Shown here one piece after another: positions 10,340 through 19,474 of a stretch of DNA of 22,782 nucleotides. Within the stretch, counting starts at the first letter, position 1; every line of letters begins with the position of its first letter. The stretch is from a virus: positions 1-22,782 of IMG/VR virus record IMGVR_UViG_3300021226_000167. One strand, written 5' to 3'. A program made the translations under genes and the position numbers. The notes under the pieces are model-generated. The model was given only the letters and a program-made list of their open reading frames with translations, ran no database searches and was not told where the DNA came from.

Positions 10340-12247
10340 TTGGCAACTAATAATAAAAACTTCAGGGTCAAGAATGGCTTAGACGTTAATGGTGAAATAA
10401 CTGCGTCTGCTATTGGTGGAGACGAGGGTGGTCAACTCAATCTTGAGAAGCCAGCAACAAATACAACATTGTCTGGAAATGTCTCTATAGATGTTTATCA
10501 AAATAGACTTCGTATTTTTGATGCTGGAGGCACAAATCGTGGTGCATATATCGATCTATCTACTGCAGCTACTGGTGTAGGAAGTAATCTTCTTGCTGGT
10601 GGTGGAGGCATTACAGATATCGTTCAAGACACAACTCCACAATTAGGTGGTGATCTTGATGCACAAGGTTATGACATTACAAACCTTAATTCTCTAACAC
10701 TTGACACTACGCCAACTTCCCCTGGAACATCTGCAGGAACAATTTATTGGGATGATGGCGACGGTATTGCAAAAGCAATTCTAAATGCAAACGTAACAAT
10801 TGGACTTGGACAAGAGTCAGTTATCACTGTAAAAAATGCTACTGGTTCTAGTATTACTAAAGGTACTGTTGTTTATATTAATGGTGCTCAGGGTCAAATG
10901 CCTACCGTTGCATTGGCTGACGCTGATACAGAAGCCACATCAAGCAAGACATTTGGTTTTGCAGCAGAATCTATTGCAGATGGTGCAGAAGGATTTCTTG
11001 TAACAGAAGGTGTGCTTCGTGGAGTAAATACTGGTGGCTTTACTGAAGGTGGAGCAATCTGGCTTTCTTCTACTGCAGGACAATACACTCAAACAATTCC
11101 AGCTGAACCAGCACACGCTGTTTTCTTGGGGTATGCAGTAAAAGCACATGCATCAGCTGGTGAAGTTATAGTTAAAATTCAAAATGGCTATGAACTAACA
11201 GAGCTACATGGCGTAACTATTGATAATGGCTCGGTAGCAGACAATGAAGTCTTAGCTTATGACACGGCTTCTAGTTTATGGATCAATCAAACAGCTGCAG
11301 AAGCAGGACTTGCAGCAACTGGTCACACACACTCTCTTACAGATGTTACAGATGTAACGGCATCTGCAGCAGAACTTAACATTCTTGACGGTGCAACACT
11401 TTCAACAACTGAGCTTAATTATGTAGATGGTGTAACGTCAGCAATTCAGACACAAATAAATGGTAAAGCAAATACATCACATACACACTCACTTGCAGAT
11501 GTAACAAATGTAACTGCTAGTGCTGCAGAACTAAACATTTTAGATGGTGCAACACTAAGTACTACAGAGCTTAACTATGTTGATGGAGTTACCTCAGCAA
11601 TTCAGACACAGATTAATGGTAAAGCAAATACATCACATGTTCATAGTGGTGCAGATATAACATCTGGAACAGTTGGTATTGCATATGGTGGTACTGGTGT
11701 TACCACTGGTGCAGGTATAACTCCAATTATTCCAACAAGTGCTACAACAGGATCTGTGAGTGCAACAGGAACAGTTACATTTACTGGACAATCAAGTATT
11801 AGTGTAAATGGTGCTTTTACATCTTCCTATACTCGCTATCGTATCTTTGTTGACTTTACTACAACAAATATGGGTGCATCAAATACTACATGGGTACTAA
11901 GAGCTAGTGGAACAAATAACACAACTTCTAATTATAGCTATAATGGATATCGTTTTATTGACTGGGCTGCAGCTCAACTAAATGCTTCTGCTGGAGCTAA
12001 CTGGTTGTTTATTGACTCAAATGCTCAAACTGGAACATCTTATCTACAGGGGTATATTGATATTATGTATCCACAACAAACAAGTAGAACTTATATGAAT
12101 ATAACATCAAATCTTTATGGTGCTGCTGGATTTGATGGCTCTACATATCTTGCAGGAATGTTTAATGGAACTACATCTTTTGATGGATTTACCATTACAT
12201 TTTCTGCCTCTTCTACTGGAACTATAAAGATTTATGGGTATAATTAA
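10340..12247 (+). CDS. Large tail fibre protein with tandem 52-residue repeats
   Basis: This 635-residue protein uses a TTG start. The N-terminus ATNNKNFRVKNGLDVNG aligns with that of the fibre at 9012 (MATVNKDFRVKNGL), which fixes the start; the two ATGs nearby are out of frame. Residues 329-432 are two tandem 52-residue repeats (HTHSLTDVTDVTASAAELN and on), with a third partial copy starting HVHSGAD. The Gly/Thr-rich segment after it leads into a jelly-roll-like C-terminal domain with many aromatic residues (residues about 480-635), probably the receptor-binding tip. A host-recognition fibre is likely. Confidence 0.8.
   Translation: MATNNKNFRVKNGLDVNGEITASAIGGDEGGQLNLEKPATNTTLSGNVSIDVYQNRLRIFDAGGTNRGAYIDLSTAATGVGSNLLAGGGGITDIVQDTTPQLGGDLDAQGYDITNLNSLTLDTTPTSPGTSAGTIYWDDGDGIAKAILNANVTIGLGQESVITVKNATGSSITKGTVVYINGAQGQMPTVALADADTEATSSKTFGFAAESIADGAEGFLVTEGVLRGVNTGGFTEGGAIWLSSTAGQYTQTIPAEPAHAVFLGYAVKAHASAGEVIVKIQNGYELTELHGVTIDNGSVADNEVLAYDTASSLWINQTAAEAGLAATGHTHSLTDVTDVTASAAELNILDGATLSTTELNYVDGVTSAIQTQINGKANTSHTHSLADVTNVTASAAELNILDGATLSTTELNYVDGVTSAIQTQINGKANTSHVHSGADITSGTVGIAYGGTGVTTGAGITPIIPTSATTGSVSATGTVTFTGQSSISVNGAFTSSYTRYRIFVDFTTTNMGASNTTWVLRASGTNNTTSNYSYNGYRFIDWAAAQLNASAGANWLFIDSNAQTGTSYLQGYIDIMYPQQTSRTYMNITSNLYGAAGFDGSTYLAGMFNGTTSFDGFTITFSASSTGTIKIYGYN
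11324..11635 (+). repeat. Tandem 156-bp repeat inside the large fibre gene
   Basis: Two copies (11324-11479 and 11480-11635) encode 52 residues each. The last 38 residues are identical in protein but differ in 14 codons, all synonymous, including a TCA to AGT serine change. See the findings for what this implies. Confidence 0.85.
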
Positions 12248-12250
12248 TAT

Positions 12251-12445
12251 ATGAGTGAATTAACAGATGAAGAAATTGCAGCCATGCCATCAATGACTGA
12301 TGCTGACTGGGAAGCAACAAGAAAAGAACAAGAAGAGTTTAATAAAAAAATACAGGCTCAAATAAATGCAAAGCAGTCTGCATTAGATAAGCTTGCCAAT
12401 CTAGGTCTTACAATAGAAGAAGCAAAAGCTGTTGTAGGAATTTAA
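12251..12445 (+). CDS. Small charged helical protein, possible fibre-assembly type
   Basis: This 64-residue protein starts MSELTDEEIAAMPSMTDADW, three nt after the fibre stop, with no ribosome site, so it is probably coupled. It is acidic at the start with a basic, helical middle (KKIQAQINAKQSALDKLANL), and ends GLTIEEAKAVVGI. That last segment resembles the C-terminal helix found in several phage fibre-linked small proteins. Assembly or chaperone function is a guess. Confidence 0.6.
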   Translation: MSELTDEEIAAMPSMTDADWEATRKEQEEFNKKIQAQINAKQSALDKLANLGLTIEEAKAVVGI

Positions 12446-12472
12446 AGACTTTACTTTTTACAATAATTAGTC

Positions 12473-12478
12473 TATAAT
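12473..12478 (+). promoter_or_regulatory. -10 box TATAAT of the lysis cassette
   Basis: TATAAT is followed by eight bases (AGATAACT) and the ATG at 12487, nearly leaderless. No ribosome site lies between. Confidence 0.6.
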
Positions 12479-12486
12479 AGATAACT

Positions 12487-13080
12487 ATGTTGTCTTTTAT
12501 TTTTGTAAATGCTCTTATTGTTATTAATGCATTCACCCCTGTACCGCAAGTTTGTGGAACTTTTACACACCTGCATTATGATAATTATCAAGAGTCACTT
12601 GAAAACGCACAGACAGTAACTGCAACAGATGTAGTTATAGATGCAAGTAGAGGTCTTGGAATTTATATTCCTAAATTCATTTGGCCTGTTAGCAATGGAA
12701 GAATGGGTGAAGGTTTTGGTGTACCTCGTCCAGAAACTAATAGTGTACACATGGGCGTTGATCTTTTTCCAGGTGAGGGTACTCCAATCCTTGCTGCTAC
12801 AGATGGTGTAGTAGTAAAAGTAGAAGAAGGTACAGGCTCATACGGCTATATGGTCGAAATCTATGATGGTTATGAGTATTCAACACTCTATGCACATATG
12901 ATTGCTGGCTCATTTGCAGATTATGGAATTTCTGTGGGTACGGCAGTAAAGCAGGGTCAAGTAATTGGTCTTGTTGGTAATACAGGAAGATCAACTGGAG
13001 CACATCTACACTTTGAAATCAAAGACTTTGACACTAAGGTTGATCCAATGCCAGTTATGCAAAAGTATGCTATTGGCTAA
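12487..13080 (+). CDS. M23 family peptidase with N-terminal hydrophobic segment
   Basis: This 197-residue peptidase has zinc ligands H88 and D92 (HMGVD), catalytic H137 (LYAHM) and H173/H175 (GAHLHFEI), so the M23 endopeptidase active site is complete. Such enzymes cut peptide crosslinks in peptidoglycan. The first 16 residues (MLSFIFVNALIVINAF) form a short hydrophobic signal or anchor, unlike the next gene's product, so it may be exported or membrane-tethered. It lies right before the second M23 gene and the holin, so lysis or tail-linked wall cutting are both possible. Confidence 0.85.
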   Translation: MLSFIFVNALIVINAFTPVPQVCGTFTHLHYDNYQESLENAQTVTATDVVIDASRGLGIYIPKFIWPVSNGRMGEGFGVPRPETNSVHMGVDLFPGEGTPILAATDGVVVKVEEGTGSYGYMVEIYDGYEYSTLYAHMIAGSFADYGISVGTAVKQGQVIGLVGNTGRSTGAHLHFEIKDFDTKVDPMPVMQKYAIG

Positions 13081-13083
13081 ACA

Positions 13084-13092
13084 TGCTATAAT
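13084..13092 (+). promoter_or_regulatory. Extended -10 promoter TGCTATAAT
   Basis: TGC TATAAT lies four nt after the previous stop. The leader contains GGGAG nine nt before the ATG at 13116. Confidence 0.65.
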
Positions 13093-13115
13093 TAGTAAAA
13101 AGGGAGAGTGATTAT

Positions 13116-14183
13116 ATGGGAATGCCAAATCCATTCGCAGGCTATCGTATTAGTGACGATTGGGCTGCACACAGAGCCAGAGGCTCTCTTGGTGGAATTG
13201 ACTGGGCAACACCAGTCGGAACACCAATTCATTCACCAGTACCAGGAACAGTTACATATGAAGCTGGAAATGGTAGTGGTGGATACATTATTACACTTGC
13301 GTTAAAAGACAGTCCAGGATACAAAATGCAGTTTTTGCACTGTTCTGCATTTAATGGTGGAAATAGATCTGTAAATGCAGGAGAACTTTTAGGATATACA
13401 GGTGGTGCAGCAGGTGCTCCTGGAGCAGGTAGTTCAACAGGACCACACGTACATGTACACATGGTTGATCCAAATGGAGTAAGGGAAGATCCACTACCTT
13501 GGTTTGCTCAGTCAGCACCAGCAGCATCAGCAGGATATTCTGTAGCAGAAATTCAGAAGCTGCTAGCAGCTAGAGGATTTTACTCTGGTCCAATTGATGG
13601 TCAGCTAAGTACTGAAACCTGGAAGGGTATCCAAAGTGTTTGTGGAATGTCAGGATTCTATGACCTTAGATTCCTAGACGGTATTCCAGGAAAGAACACA
13701 TATACTGGTATGCAGATGTATGCAGCAAAGAATGATAACTATCGTTCACCAATCAATGGAACTATCAATGATGCTGTATGGAATGGCTTTACACAGTCAC
13801 TTCGTGAAGATGCACCAGTTGTAACAGTTAAGCCACCAGTTGTAGCACCAAAGCCACCAGCTACTGGTTTGACACCAGCACAGCAAAAAAGATTAGAAAG
13901 ACTAACAACTCTTAAGAAGCAGGCAGAATCAAAGCTTAAAGAGGAAAAGTCTAAGCTATCAATTCTTATTAAAACTCAGAAGAGTATTGAGAGCAGTCTT
14001 GTAAAACTAACTGATGTCTTTAATAAAGCAAAAGCAGCACTAGACAAAGCAACAGCAGATGTCGTAAAAGCAAAAAATGACAAAGTTGATGCAGACAAAG
14101 GTGTTGTAGCACTACAGGGTACTATTGCAGGTCTTGAAAAAGATGTTGCTAAGTACACACAACAAATCAATAAGATCAAATAA
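13116..14183 (+). CDS. M23 endolysin with peptidoglycan-binding repeats and coiled coil
   Basis: This 355-residue protein has an M23 domain (H19 and D29 in HRARGSLGGID, H75 in FLHCS, H111/H113 in GPHVHVHM). It is followed by two related segments that look like peptidoglycan-binding modules (IQKLLAARGFYSGPIDGQLS and the MQMYAAKNDNYRSPINGTIN stretch). The C-terminal 100 residues are a Lys/Glu-rich coiled coil. This is the probable endolysin, released by the holin next door. The stop codon lies in TAAGGAG, which provides the holin's ribosome site. Confidence 0.85.
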   Translation: MGMPNPFAGYRISDDWAAHRARGSLGGIDWATPVGTPIHSPVPGTVTYEAGNGSGGYIITLALKDSPGYKMQFLHCSAFNGGNRSVNAGELLGYTGGAAGAPGAGSSTGPHVHVHMVDPNGVREDPLPWFAQSAPAASAGYSVAEIQKLLAARGFYSGPIDGQLSTETWKGIQSVCGMSGFYDLRFLDGIPGKNTYTGMQMYAAKNDNYRSPINGTINDAVWNGFTQSLREDAPVVTVKPPVVAPKPPATGLTPAQQKRLERLTTLKKQAESKLKEEKSKLSILIKTQKSIESSLVKLTDVFNKAKAALDKATADVVKAKNDKVDADKGVVALQGTIAGLEKDVAKYTQQINKIK

Positions 14184-14191
14184 GGAGAGAA

Positions 14192-14410
14192 ATGACTATT
14201 TTCACACGAGCCTTTTGGCACTACGCAGGAGAGCGAGCAATTAAAACTTTTGCTCAGTCTCTTATCGGTGGTCTAACCGCTACTGGAGTAATGGGTATCC
14301 TTGACGTTGCATGGATTGCAGTTCTATCATCTGCAGCTCTAGCAACAGTCGTATCTGTTCTAACCAGTGTAGTTGCAGTTAAGCCAGCGACACCAGAACC
14401 ACTAGCATAA
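14192..14410 (+). CDS. r1t-like holin
   Basis: This 72-residue protein starts behind AAGGAGAGAA. It has the r1t-type pattern: a charged start with FWHYAGERAIKTFAQSLI, a transmembrane helix near residues 20-42, and a second near 41-62 (WIAVLSSAALATVVSVLTSV) before a Pro-rich tail. Holins of this type form membrane lesions that release the endolysin. It follows the endolysin directly and closes the lysis cassette. Confidence 0.85.
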   Translation: MTIFTRAFWHYAGERAIKTFAQSLIGGLTATGVMGILDVAWIAVLSSAALATVVSVLTSVVAVKPATPEPLA

Positions 14411-14428
14411 TTAATATGCTATAAGATC

Positions 14429-14460
14429 TACCCTCAGAGAAATCTGGGGGTATTTCTTTT
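14429..14460 (+). terminator. Strong rho-independent terminator after the lysis cassette
   Basis: TACCCTCAGA (14429-14438) and TCTGGGGGTA (14443-14452) form a 10-bp stem with one G-U pair and a GAAA tetraloop, followed by TTTCTTTT. It separates the fibre/lysis transcripts from the next gene. A weak extended -10 (TGCTATAAG, 14417-14425) just before it is probably chance. Confidence 0.85.
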
Positions 14461-14468
14461 GGCTACTA

Positions 14469-14477
14469 TGCTAAAAT
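14469..14477 (+). promoter_or_regulatory. Extended -10 promoter TGCTAAAAT
   Basis: TGC TAAAAT lies nine nt after the terminator and 15 bases before the ATG at 14493. AGGAG (14483-14487) follows as ribosome site, so this gene has a clear leader. Confidence 0.65.
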
Positions 14478-14492
14478 GTATTAGGAGAAACA

Positions 14493-17414
14493 ATGACAAC
14501 TAATATATATGCAAACAAGGTCTATAAAGAAGGACCATCTGCCCTTTGGACACTTGACGACGATTTGTCTGCAACTCCAGTGTCACTACCAGCATCTATA
14601 AATCTATCTGGTCTTTATGGAATAGAAGCAGACTTATATGGATTTGATTCTGGTTCTGGATACTATATTTCTACAACAAACTCTGCATCAAATGTGCTAG
14701 CTTTCAATGACGCAATACCTCTAGTATTTGGTGCTCCAAACTCTACCACAATTTATTCTGGCGACGGTACGCCAGCACTCATTGTTCCAGGTAAAGGCTT
14801 TATGCATGACTATGGAAAGAATAAAAATGTAACAGTTGAGTTCTGGACTAAGATCATATCTAATGAGAGTACTTCTGAAAAAAGAATTTTTGGACCAATT
14901 AACTCAACTGATGGCTTATATGTTAGTGGACCATTTCTAACACTAAAAGTAGCAGATAGCGTTGGATCACACTATGTTGGTCAATGGGGTAGACCAATGC
15001 TCATAAACATTTGCTATACAGATGAAAAGGTATCACTAATGGTTAACGGTGCTCCAGTTCTATTACTTGAATTTGACATTGATTACACAAACTTTAGCAG
15101 TTTGCCAGAAGACAACTGGCTAGGGTTTTATGCATATGACTCAGTCCCAGTTATAAATCTAGACTGTATTGCAATCTATCCATATAATGTTTCTAGTAGA
15201 CAAGCAAAGCTACACTTTGTTTTTGGTCAAGCAACTGAAGAACCAGAATCTAAAAATACAGAGATTTCAGATCTTCCTGTAATTATTGACTATCAAATGT
15301 CAAAAACTGCTGGTAACCATAACTATCCAGATCACAGTGTTTGGTCAGACGGATATATGAGAAACCTATCTATTAATAATAGGCATCTATGTGCTCCAAA
15401 CATCGAAAGACCAGAAATATCCTTTGATTCAGAAACCATTTTTCAGTCAGACTGGAGATATGCAAACAAAATTAATAATGAGATTTTAGATCCATCACAG
15501 CAACATGTATTCTTTAGACTAAAGCCAGAAAATTATGATGAAGAAGCTTCTGGTGGAACACAGCTACTTGGTACATATTGGACAGAAGATGCTCACATAT
15601 TTGTAGAAGGATTTAAGATTGGTTCTAGAAGAGCAGATGCAGTATATCTCACTGGAATCGCAGACAGGTTTATCGATGATCAAACAGAAAGAATACTGGA
15701 TATAGTTGATAGTCTTGACAATAGATTTAGTGTTGTTATCGAGTACCCAGCTTCTGGTGGACTTTCTGCAAACATTAAATATTACTTTAATGGCACATCA
15801 CTAAAAACTGTTGCAGTCACAGAGTCTGATATATTTTCTATTGGTATAAATGTTACACAACTTTTAGATACAACAACAAATGAAGAACTAGAAGAGTTTT
15901 TCTCTAATGCAGAAGATCTTAGTGTATTTTTTGGTGGTAGCTACGATTATTCATCTACATTCTCTGGAAGAGTATATTCATTTGGATTCTTATCTCAATT
16001 AGACATAGCTGCAGTAGAAGAGCTAGAGGCAATCACAAGTGGAAATTCTATGTTTACAAGCGGTCTACTTGACGTTGACATTCTATCGCTTGAAAACTTT
16101 ATTGCTGGATTTACAGCGAAGGCAACAATTACGTTTGATGTATATGATATAGATGTTTCATCAGTTGGATATTGGTCAGACATTATTCCACTAAAGGTTT
16201 TATCAAAAGACGTTGACAATGATTACATCGTTGACTATCTTCAACTAAATATAGATTTTCCAGAATTTTCTAATACGGCAAACTCTGTAATAAGATCATA
16301 TGTAAGTTTTATAGATATCGATACTGGACAGACAATGTCAACTAACTTAACAGATGTTGCAATTCCAGCAAACGGAGTAATTTCTACTTCTTCATGGGCT
16401 ACCCAAAGGTATGAGTTTGTAGATGGAAACATCGTAATAGTTCCACCAGCAGGCTCTATCGACTCAGAGCTTTCATTAAAAATTGAATTTGAAGTACAGA
16501 ATAAGGATATGTTCAGAAATCCTATAAAGGTTAGAAGACTTGAAATTGCATCACATGCATTTTCAGATACACAGGAAATTGGAACTAAATCTGGTAAAGA
16601 TATTTTTCCTACTGGCTCAAACTGTTTTGTCAGACTTTACAAGGGTAGCAATCCATACTTTTACCTATCACAAGATTCAGGAATCAAATTAATTGATTTA
16701 TCTAATACATACAATGGAACATCACATATAAAGTCATACTTAAATGAAAGCTTTTCAACGTCGTACTATATCAGTGCGATACAGTTTGCATTCCTCTCTG
16801 ATTTCTCATTTGCAAACGGTACTGAGTATAACTTATCGAGAATTGTTATGCCAGGAAATATAAACTATGACATTACAATAACTGGTCTTTCTAATGGCAG
16901 AGGTCAAATAGCAATTGATGACGTATCTCCAAATGAAGCAACAATTCTTATTAATGGTAAAGATACAGATATTGTAAGACCAAACGAATGGAACGTTGTA
17001 ACTATTGGTTTTATTATTCCACTAAATTTTGGAAACTCAGATCCATTAATCGAGACATCTATTAGATTTACAGGCAACTTCTCATATAATAATTTATCTG
17101 TATATCAGATTGCAGAACAAAAACTGTCACAGCAAACAATATACTACCCATGGAACACCTATGATAATGAAAAAATCTGGGAAGATGTTGACGGCATAGG
17201 AGCATTATCTGATATACCTTGGTCAGAGATCGCTATTGAAGCTCTAGTCTTTGGCGGTAATATCGCACTTGACCCACAAAAGATTTATTTAGATTATATC
17301 GGTAGCTTAAGAATATCAAATACTATTGGCGGAAAGAGTCTTGGTCTCACAAGTACTAAGTGGGCATCATATACTGGTTATAAAGAGTTCAGATCAACAT
17401 ACATACCGCTATAA
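14493..17414 (+). CDS. Large minor tail-type protein with LamG-like N-terminus
   Basis: This 973-residue protein opens with a LamG-like jelly roll (residues about 90-240: NVTVEFWTKI, KRIFGPI, GLYVSGPFLTLKVAD, VSLMVNGAPVLLLEFDI). The next 700 residues are beta-rich, with aromatic and acidic segments and no membrane helix. Length, domain type and place between lysis and head genes are typical of actinophage minor tail or baseplate proteins; I infer this from the pattern and know of no solved structure. It has its own promoter and ribosome site behind the terminator. Confidence 0.75.
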   Translation: MTTNIYANKVYKEGPSALWTLDDDLSATPVSLPASINLSGLYGIEADLYGFDSGSGYYISTTNSASNVLAFNDAIPLVFGAPNSTTIYSGDGTPALIVPGKGFMHDYGKNKNVTVEFWTKIISNESTSEKRIFGPINSTDGLYVSGPFLTLKVADSVGSHYVGQWGRPMLINICYTDEKVSLMVNGAPVLLLEFDIDYTNFSSLPEDNWLGFYAYDSVPVINLDCIAIYPYNVSSRQAKLHFVFGQATEEPESKNTEISDLPVIIDYQMSKTAGNHNYPDHSVWSDGYMRNLSINNRHLCAPNIERPEISFDSETIFQSDWRYANKINNEILDPSQQHVFFRLKPENYDEEASGGTQLLGTYWTEDAHIFVEGFKIGSRRADAVYLTGIADRFIDDQTERILDIVDSLDNRFSVVIEYPASGGLSANIKYYFNGTSLKTVAVTESDIFSIGINVTQLLDTTTNEELEEFFSNAEDLSVFFGGSYDYSSTFSGRVYSFGFLSQLDIAAVEELEAITSGNSMFTSGLLDVDILSLENFIAGFTAKATITFDVYDIDVSSVGYWSDIIPLKVLSKDVDNDYIVDYLQLNIDFPEFSNTANSVIRSYVSFIDIDTGQTMSTNLTDVAIPANGVISTSSWATQRYEFVDGNIVIVPPAGSIDSELSLKIEFEVQNKDMFRNPIKVRRLEIASHAFSDTQEIGTKSGKDIFPTGSNCFVRLYKGSNPYFYLSQDSGIKLIDLSNTYNGTSHIKSYLNESFSTSYYISAIQFAFLSDFSFANGTEYNLSRIVMPGNINYDITITGLSNGRGQIAIDDVSPNEATILINGKDTDIVRPNEWNVVTIGFIIPLNFGNSDPLIETSIRFTGNFSYNNLSVYQIAEQKLSQQTIYYPWNTYDNEKIWEDVDGIGALSDIPWSEIAIEALVFGGNIALDPQKIYLDYIGSLRISNTIGGKSLGLTSTKWASYTGYKEFRSTYIPL

Positions 17415-17416
17415 TA

Positions 17417-17425
17417 TGGTATACT
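17417..17425 (+). promoter_or_regulatory. Extended -10 promoter TGGTATACT, leaderless
   Basis: TGG TATACT is followed by seven bases and the ATG at 17433. It starts three nt after the stop codon of the tail gene. Confidence 0.62.
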
Positions 17426-17432
17426 TGTGGTT

Positions 17433-17816
17433 ATGAAGGATGAAGAAGTAGACCCAATAGAGCAAGCCCTTAGTAAGGCTAAACTGCAAGTTATTGAAGA
17501 AGATTACTCAGATTTTGGAACATATATTTGGGTAAAAGAAAATGGTAAAGCGTTTACCGATGGAGACGGTAACGTACTATCAATTGAGTCAATGAAGAAT
17601 GATCACGAACGTGTGAAAAAGCTACAAGATGCTGCAGCCTATTATGGAGAGCCAAATGGAAAGCCAGTATTCTACCCAAATACTCGTCAAATTTCAGAAG
17701 AAACACACTCTGAACAAGTTGACAGAATGAAACAGGGTCTTATCCCTAACATGAATGATCTAGGTGCAGTTATTGCTGCTAAGAAGACCCTAGATCTTTA
17801 TGGGGACGAGGGGTAA
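17433..17816 (+). CDS. Unknown acidic protein before the portal
   Basis: This 127-residue protein uses the ATG at 17433 because the -10 ends at 17425; a GTG at 17427 is in frame but too close. It has a helical, acidic start (MKDEEVDPIEQALSKAKLQV) and a mixed middle (TYIWVKENGKAFTDGDGNVL). The stop overlaps the portal ATG (TAATG). No family is recognised. Its place suggests a head-related or terminase-linked role, without direct evidence. Confidence 0.6.
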   Translation: MKDEEVDPIEQALSKAKLQVIEEDYSDFGTYIWVKENGKAFTDGDGNVLSIESMKNDHERVKKLQDAAAYYGEPNGKPVFYPNTRQISEETHSEQVDRMKQGLIPNMNDLGAVIAAKKTLDLYGDEG

Positions 17817-19405
17817 TGTCAGAAATAATTAGAGTAAAAACTGATAAGCTTCAAGACTCAGATAATGAGTTTAAAGCCCTTGACCCATTCTCCAAGAACT
17901 GGCAAGACATTAAGTTATACAAGGGGCTAGATAATAACTTTAAGCGTCGTGCAACTAGAATGTCCAAAGTTGATGCTACACCAGCTTATCTAGATAGTGC
18001 AATGGCTGTTACTGCTGGTCAAAATGGTGCTAAGTCTAAAGAGATTAATCCTGGAACAGTTTATGTAAATGGCTATAGTCTATTTGATGTAATTACTCCA
18101 CCATGGAATCTTTATGAACTTGCAAACTACTATGACACATCATTTGCAAACCACGCAGCTATTGATGCAAAGGTAGAAAATATTGTAGGACTTGGATATG
18201 ACTTCCATGTGTCAGACAGAACAATGCTCAAGCTAGAGCAATCAATGACTGATGTTCAAAGAGATAACGCACGTAAGCGTATTGAACGTGCAAAGATAGA
18301 GCTACGTGATTGGATTGAGTCACTCAATGATGATGATTCTTTTACTCACACACTAATGAAGGCTTACACAGATTATGAAGCAACAGGTAATGGCTATCTA
18401 GAAATTGGTAGAACTATTACTGGAGAGATTGGCTATATTGGACATATTCCTGCAACCACAATGCGTTGTCGTCGTTTAAAGGATGGCTATGTTCAGATTA
18501 TTGGTAATAAGGTTGTGTACTTTAGAAATTTCGGGGCAAAGAATCCAAACCCAATCACAGAAGATCCTCGTCCAAATGAAATTATTCACCTAAAGCAATA
18601 CTCCCCACTGAACACATACTATGGTATTCCAGACATTATGTCTGCAATCAGTGCTCTACATGGAGATCAACTATCCTCACAATATAACATTGACTACTTT
18701 GCTAACAAGGCTGTGCCACGCTATGTTATTACAACAAAGGGTGTACAGCTATCTGATGAATCAGAAGACAAGATGTTCAAGTTCTTGCAGACAAACCTGA
18801 AGGGGCAGTCACACAGAACACTCTATATTCCTCTACCAGGAGATACAGAATATAACAAGGTAGAGTTTAAAATGGAGCCAATTGAGACAGGTGCTCAAGA
18901 AGCCTCTTTCCGTGAATATAGTAAGCAGAACAGGGATCAAATTCTAATCGCACACCAGGTTCCACTTTCAAAACTTGGCGGTAGCGATGCATCAAACATT
19001 GCAGCTGCATTAGCACAAGACCGTACATTTAAAGAGCAGGTAGCTCGACCACAGCAACGTAACATTGAAAAGCAACTAAACAAGATCATTCGTGAGAAAA
19101 CAGATGTTCTTGAGCTAAAGTTTAATGAGCTTACACTTACAGATGAAATTGCACAGTCACAGATTCTTGAGCGTTACGTTAAGACACAGGTAATGACACC
19201 AAATGAAGCTAGACAAAAGCTTGGCTTGCCACAACGCGAAGACGGTGACGAACCATTCCAAATGACACCAAGACAGGCTACAGATATGCGAGCTAACACT
19301 GCACAAAACAGACAGCGTGATGCAGAGCGTACAAATAATAACTCAGACAGCACATCAACCATATCTGGTAGAAATGCCCAAGGAGAAGGTCAGTCTTCTC
19401 AATAA
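17816..19405 (+). CDS. Portal protein
   Basis: This 529-residue protein is of a length usual for siphophage portals. It has the portal order: a helical start, then PPWNLYELANYYDTSFANHA, a stem-region pattern (ATGNGYLEIGRTITGEIGYI), the portal landmark IIHLKQYSPLNTYYGIPDIM, and the following helices to about residue 420. The tail is Gln/Asn/Ser-rich and probably disordered. It forms the ring at the head vertex through which DNA enters. The start is coupled to the previous stop (TAATG). Confidence 0.9.
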   Translation: MSEIIRVKTDKLQDSDNEFKALDPFSKNWQDIKLYKGLDNNFKRRATRMSKVDATPAYLDSAMAVTAGQNGAKSKEINPGTVYVNGYSLFDVITPPWNLYELANYYDTSFANHAAIDAKVENIVGLGYDFHVSDRTMLKLEQSMTDVQRDNARKRIERAKIELRDWIESLNDDDSFTHTLMKAYTDYEATGNGYLEIGRTITGEIGYIGHIPATTMRCRRLKDGYVQIIGNKVVYFRNFGAKNPNPITEDPRPNEIIHLKQYSPLNTYYGIPDIMSAISALHGDQLSSQYNIDYFANKAVPRYVITTKGVQLSDESEDKMFKFLQTNLKGQSHRTLYIPLPGDTEYNKVEFKMEPIETGAQEASFREYSKQNRDQILIAHQVPLSKLGGSDASNIAAALAQDRTFKEQVARPQQRNIEKQLNKIIREKTDVLELKFNELTLTDEIAQSQILERYVKTQVMTPNEARQKLGLPQREDGDEPFQMTPRQATDMRANTAQNRQRDAERTNNNSDSTSTISGRNAQGEGQSSQ

Positions 19406-19407
19406 TA

Positions 19408-19465
19408 TGTTATAATTGGAAGACCGTTATAATATTGTAATATTTCTTAAAATGCAGTATATAAT
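19408..19465 (+). promoter_or_regulatory. Multiple TATAAT boxes upstream of the protease gene
   Basis: TGTTATAAT (19408-19416), CGTTATAAT (-10 at 19428-19433) and TATAAT (19460-19465) lie in a 69-nt gap. The last is nine bases before the ATG at 19475 and matches the string at 4452-4470 except one base. Three stacked promoters would suit the high output needed for head proteins. Confidence 0.58.
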
Positions 19466-19474
19466 TATATTAGT

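Noticed and set aside
14417-14425. Extended -10-like TGCTATAAG
   Set aside because: It lies just before a strong terminator and no gene follows before that, so chance is more likely.
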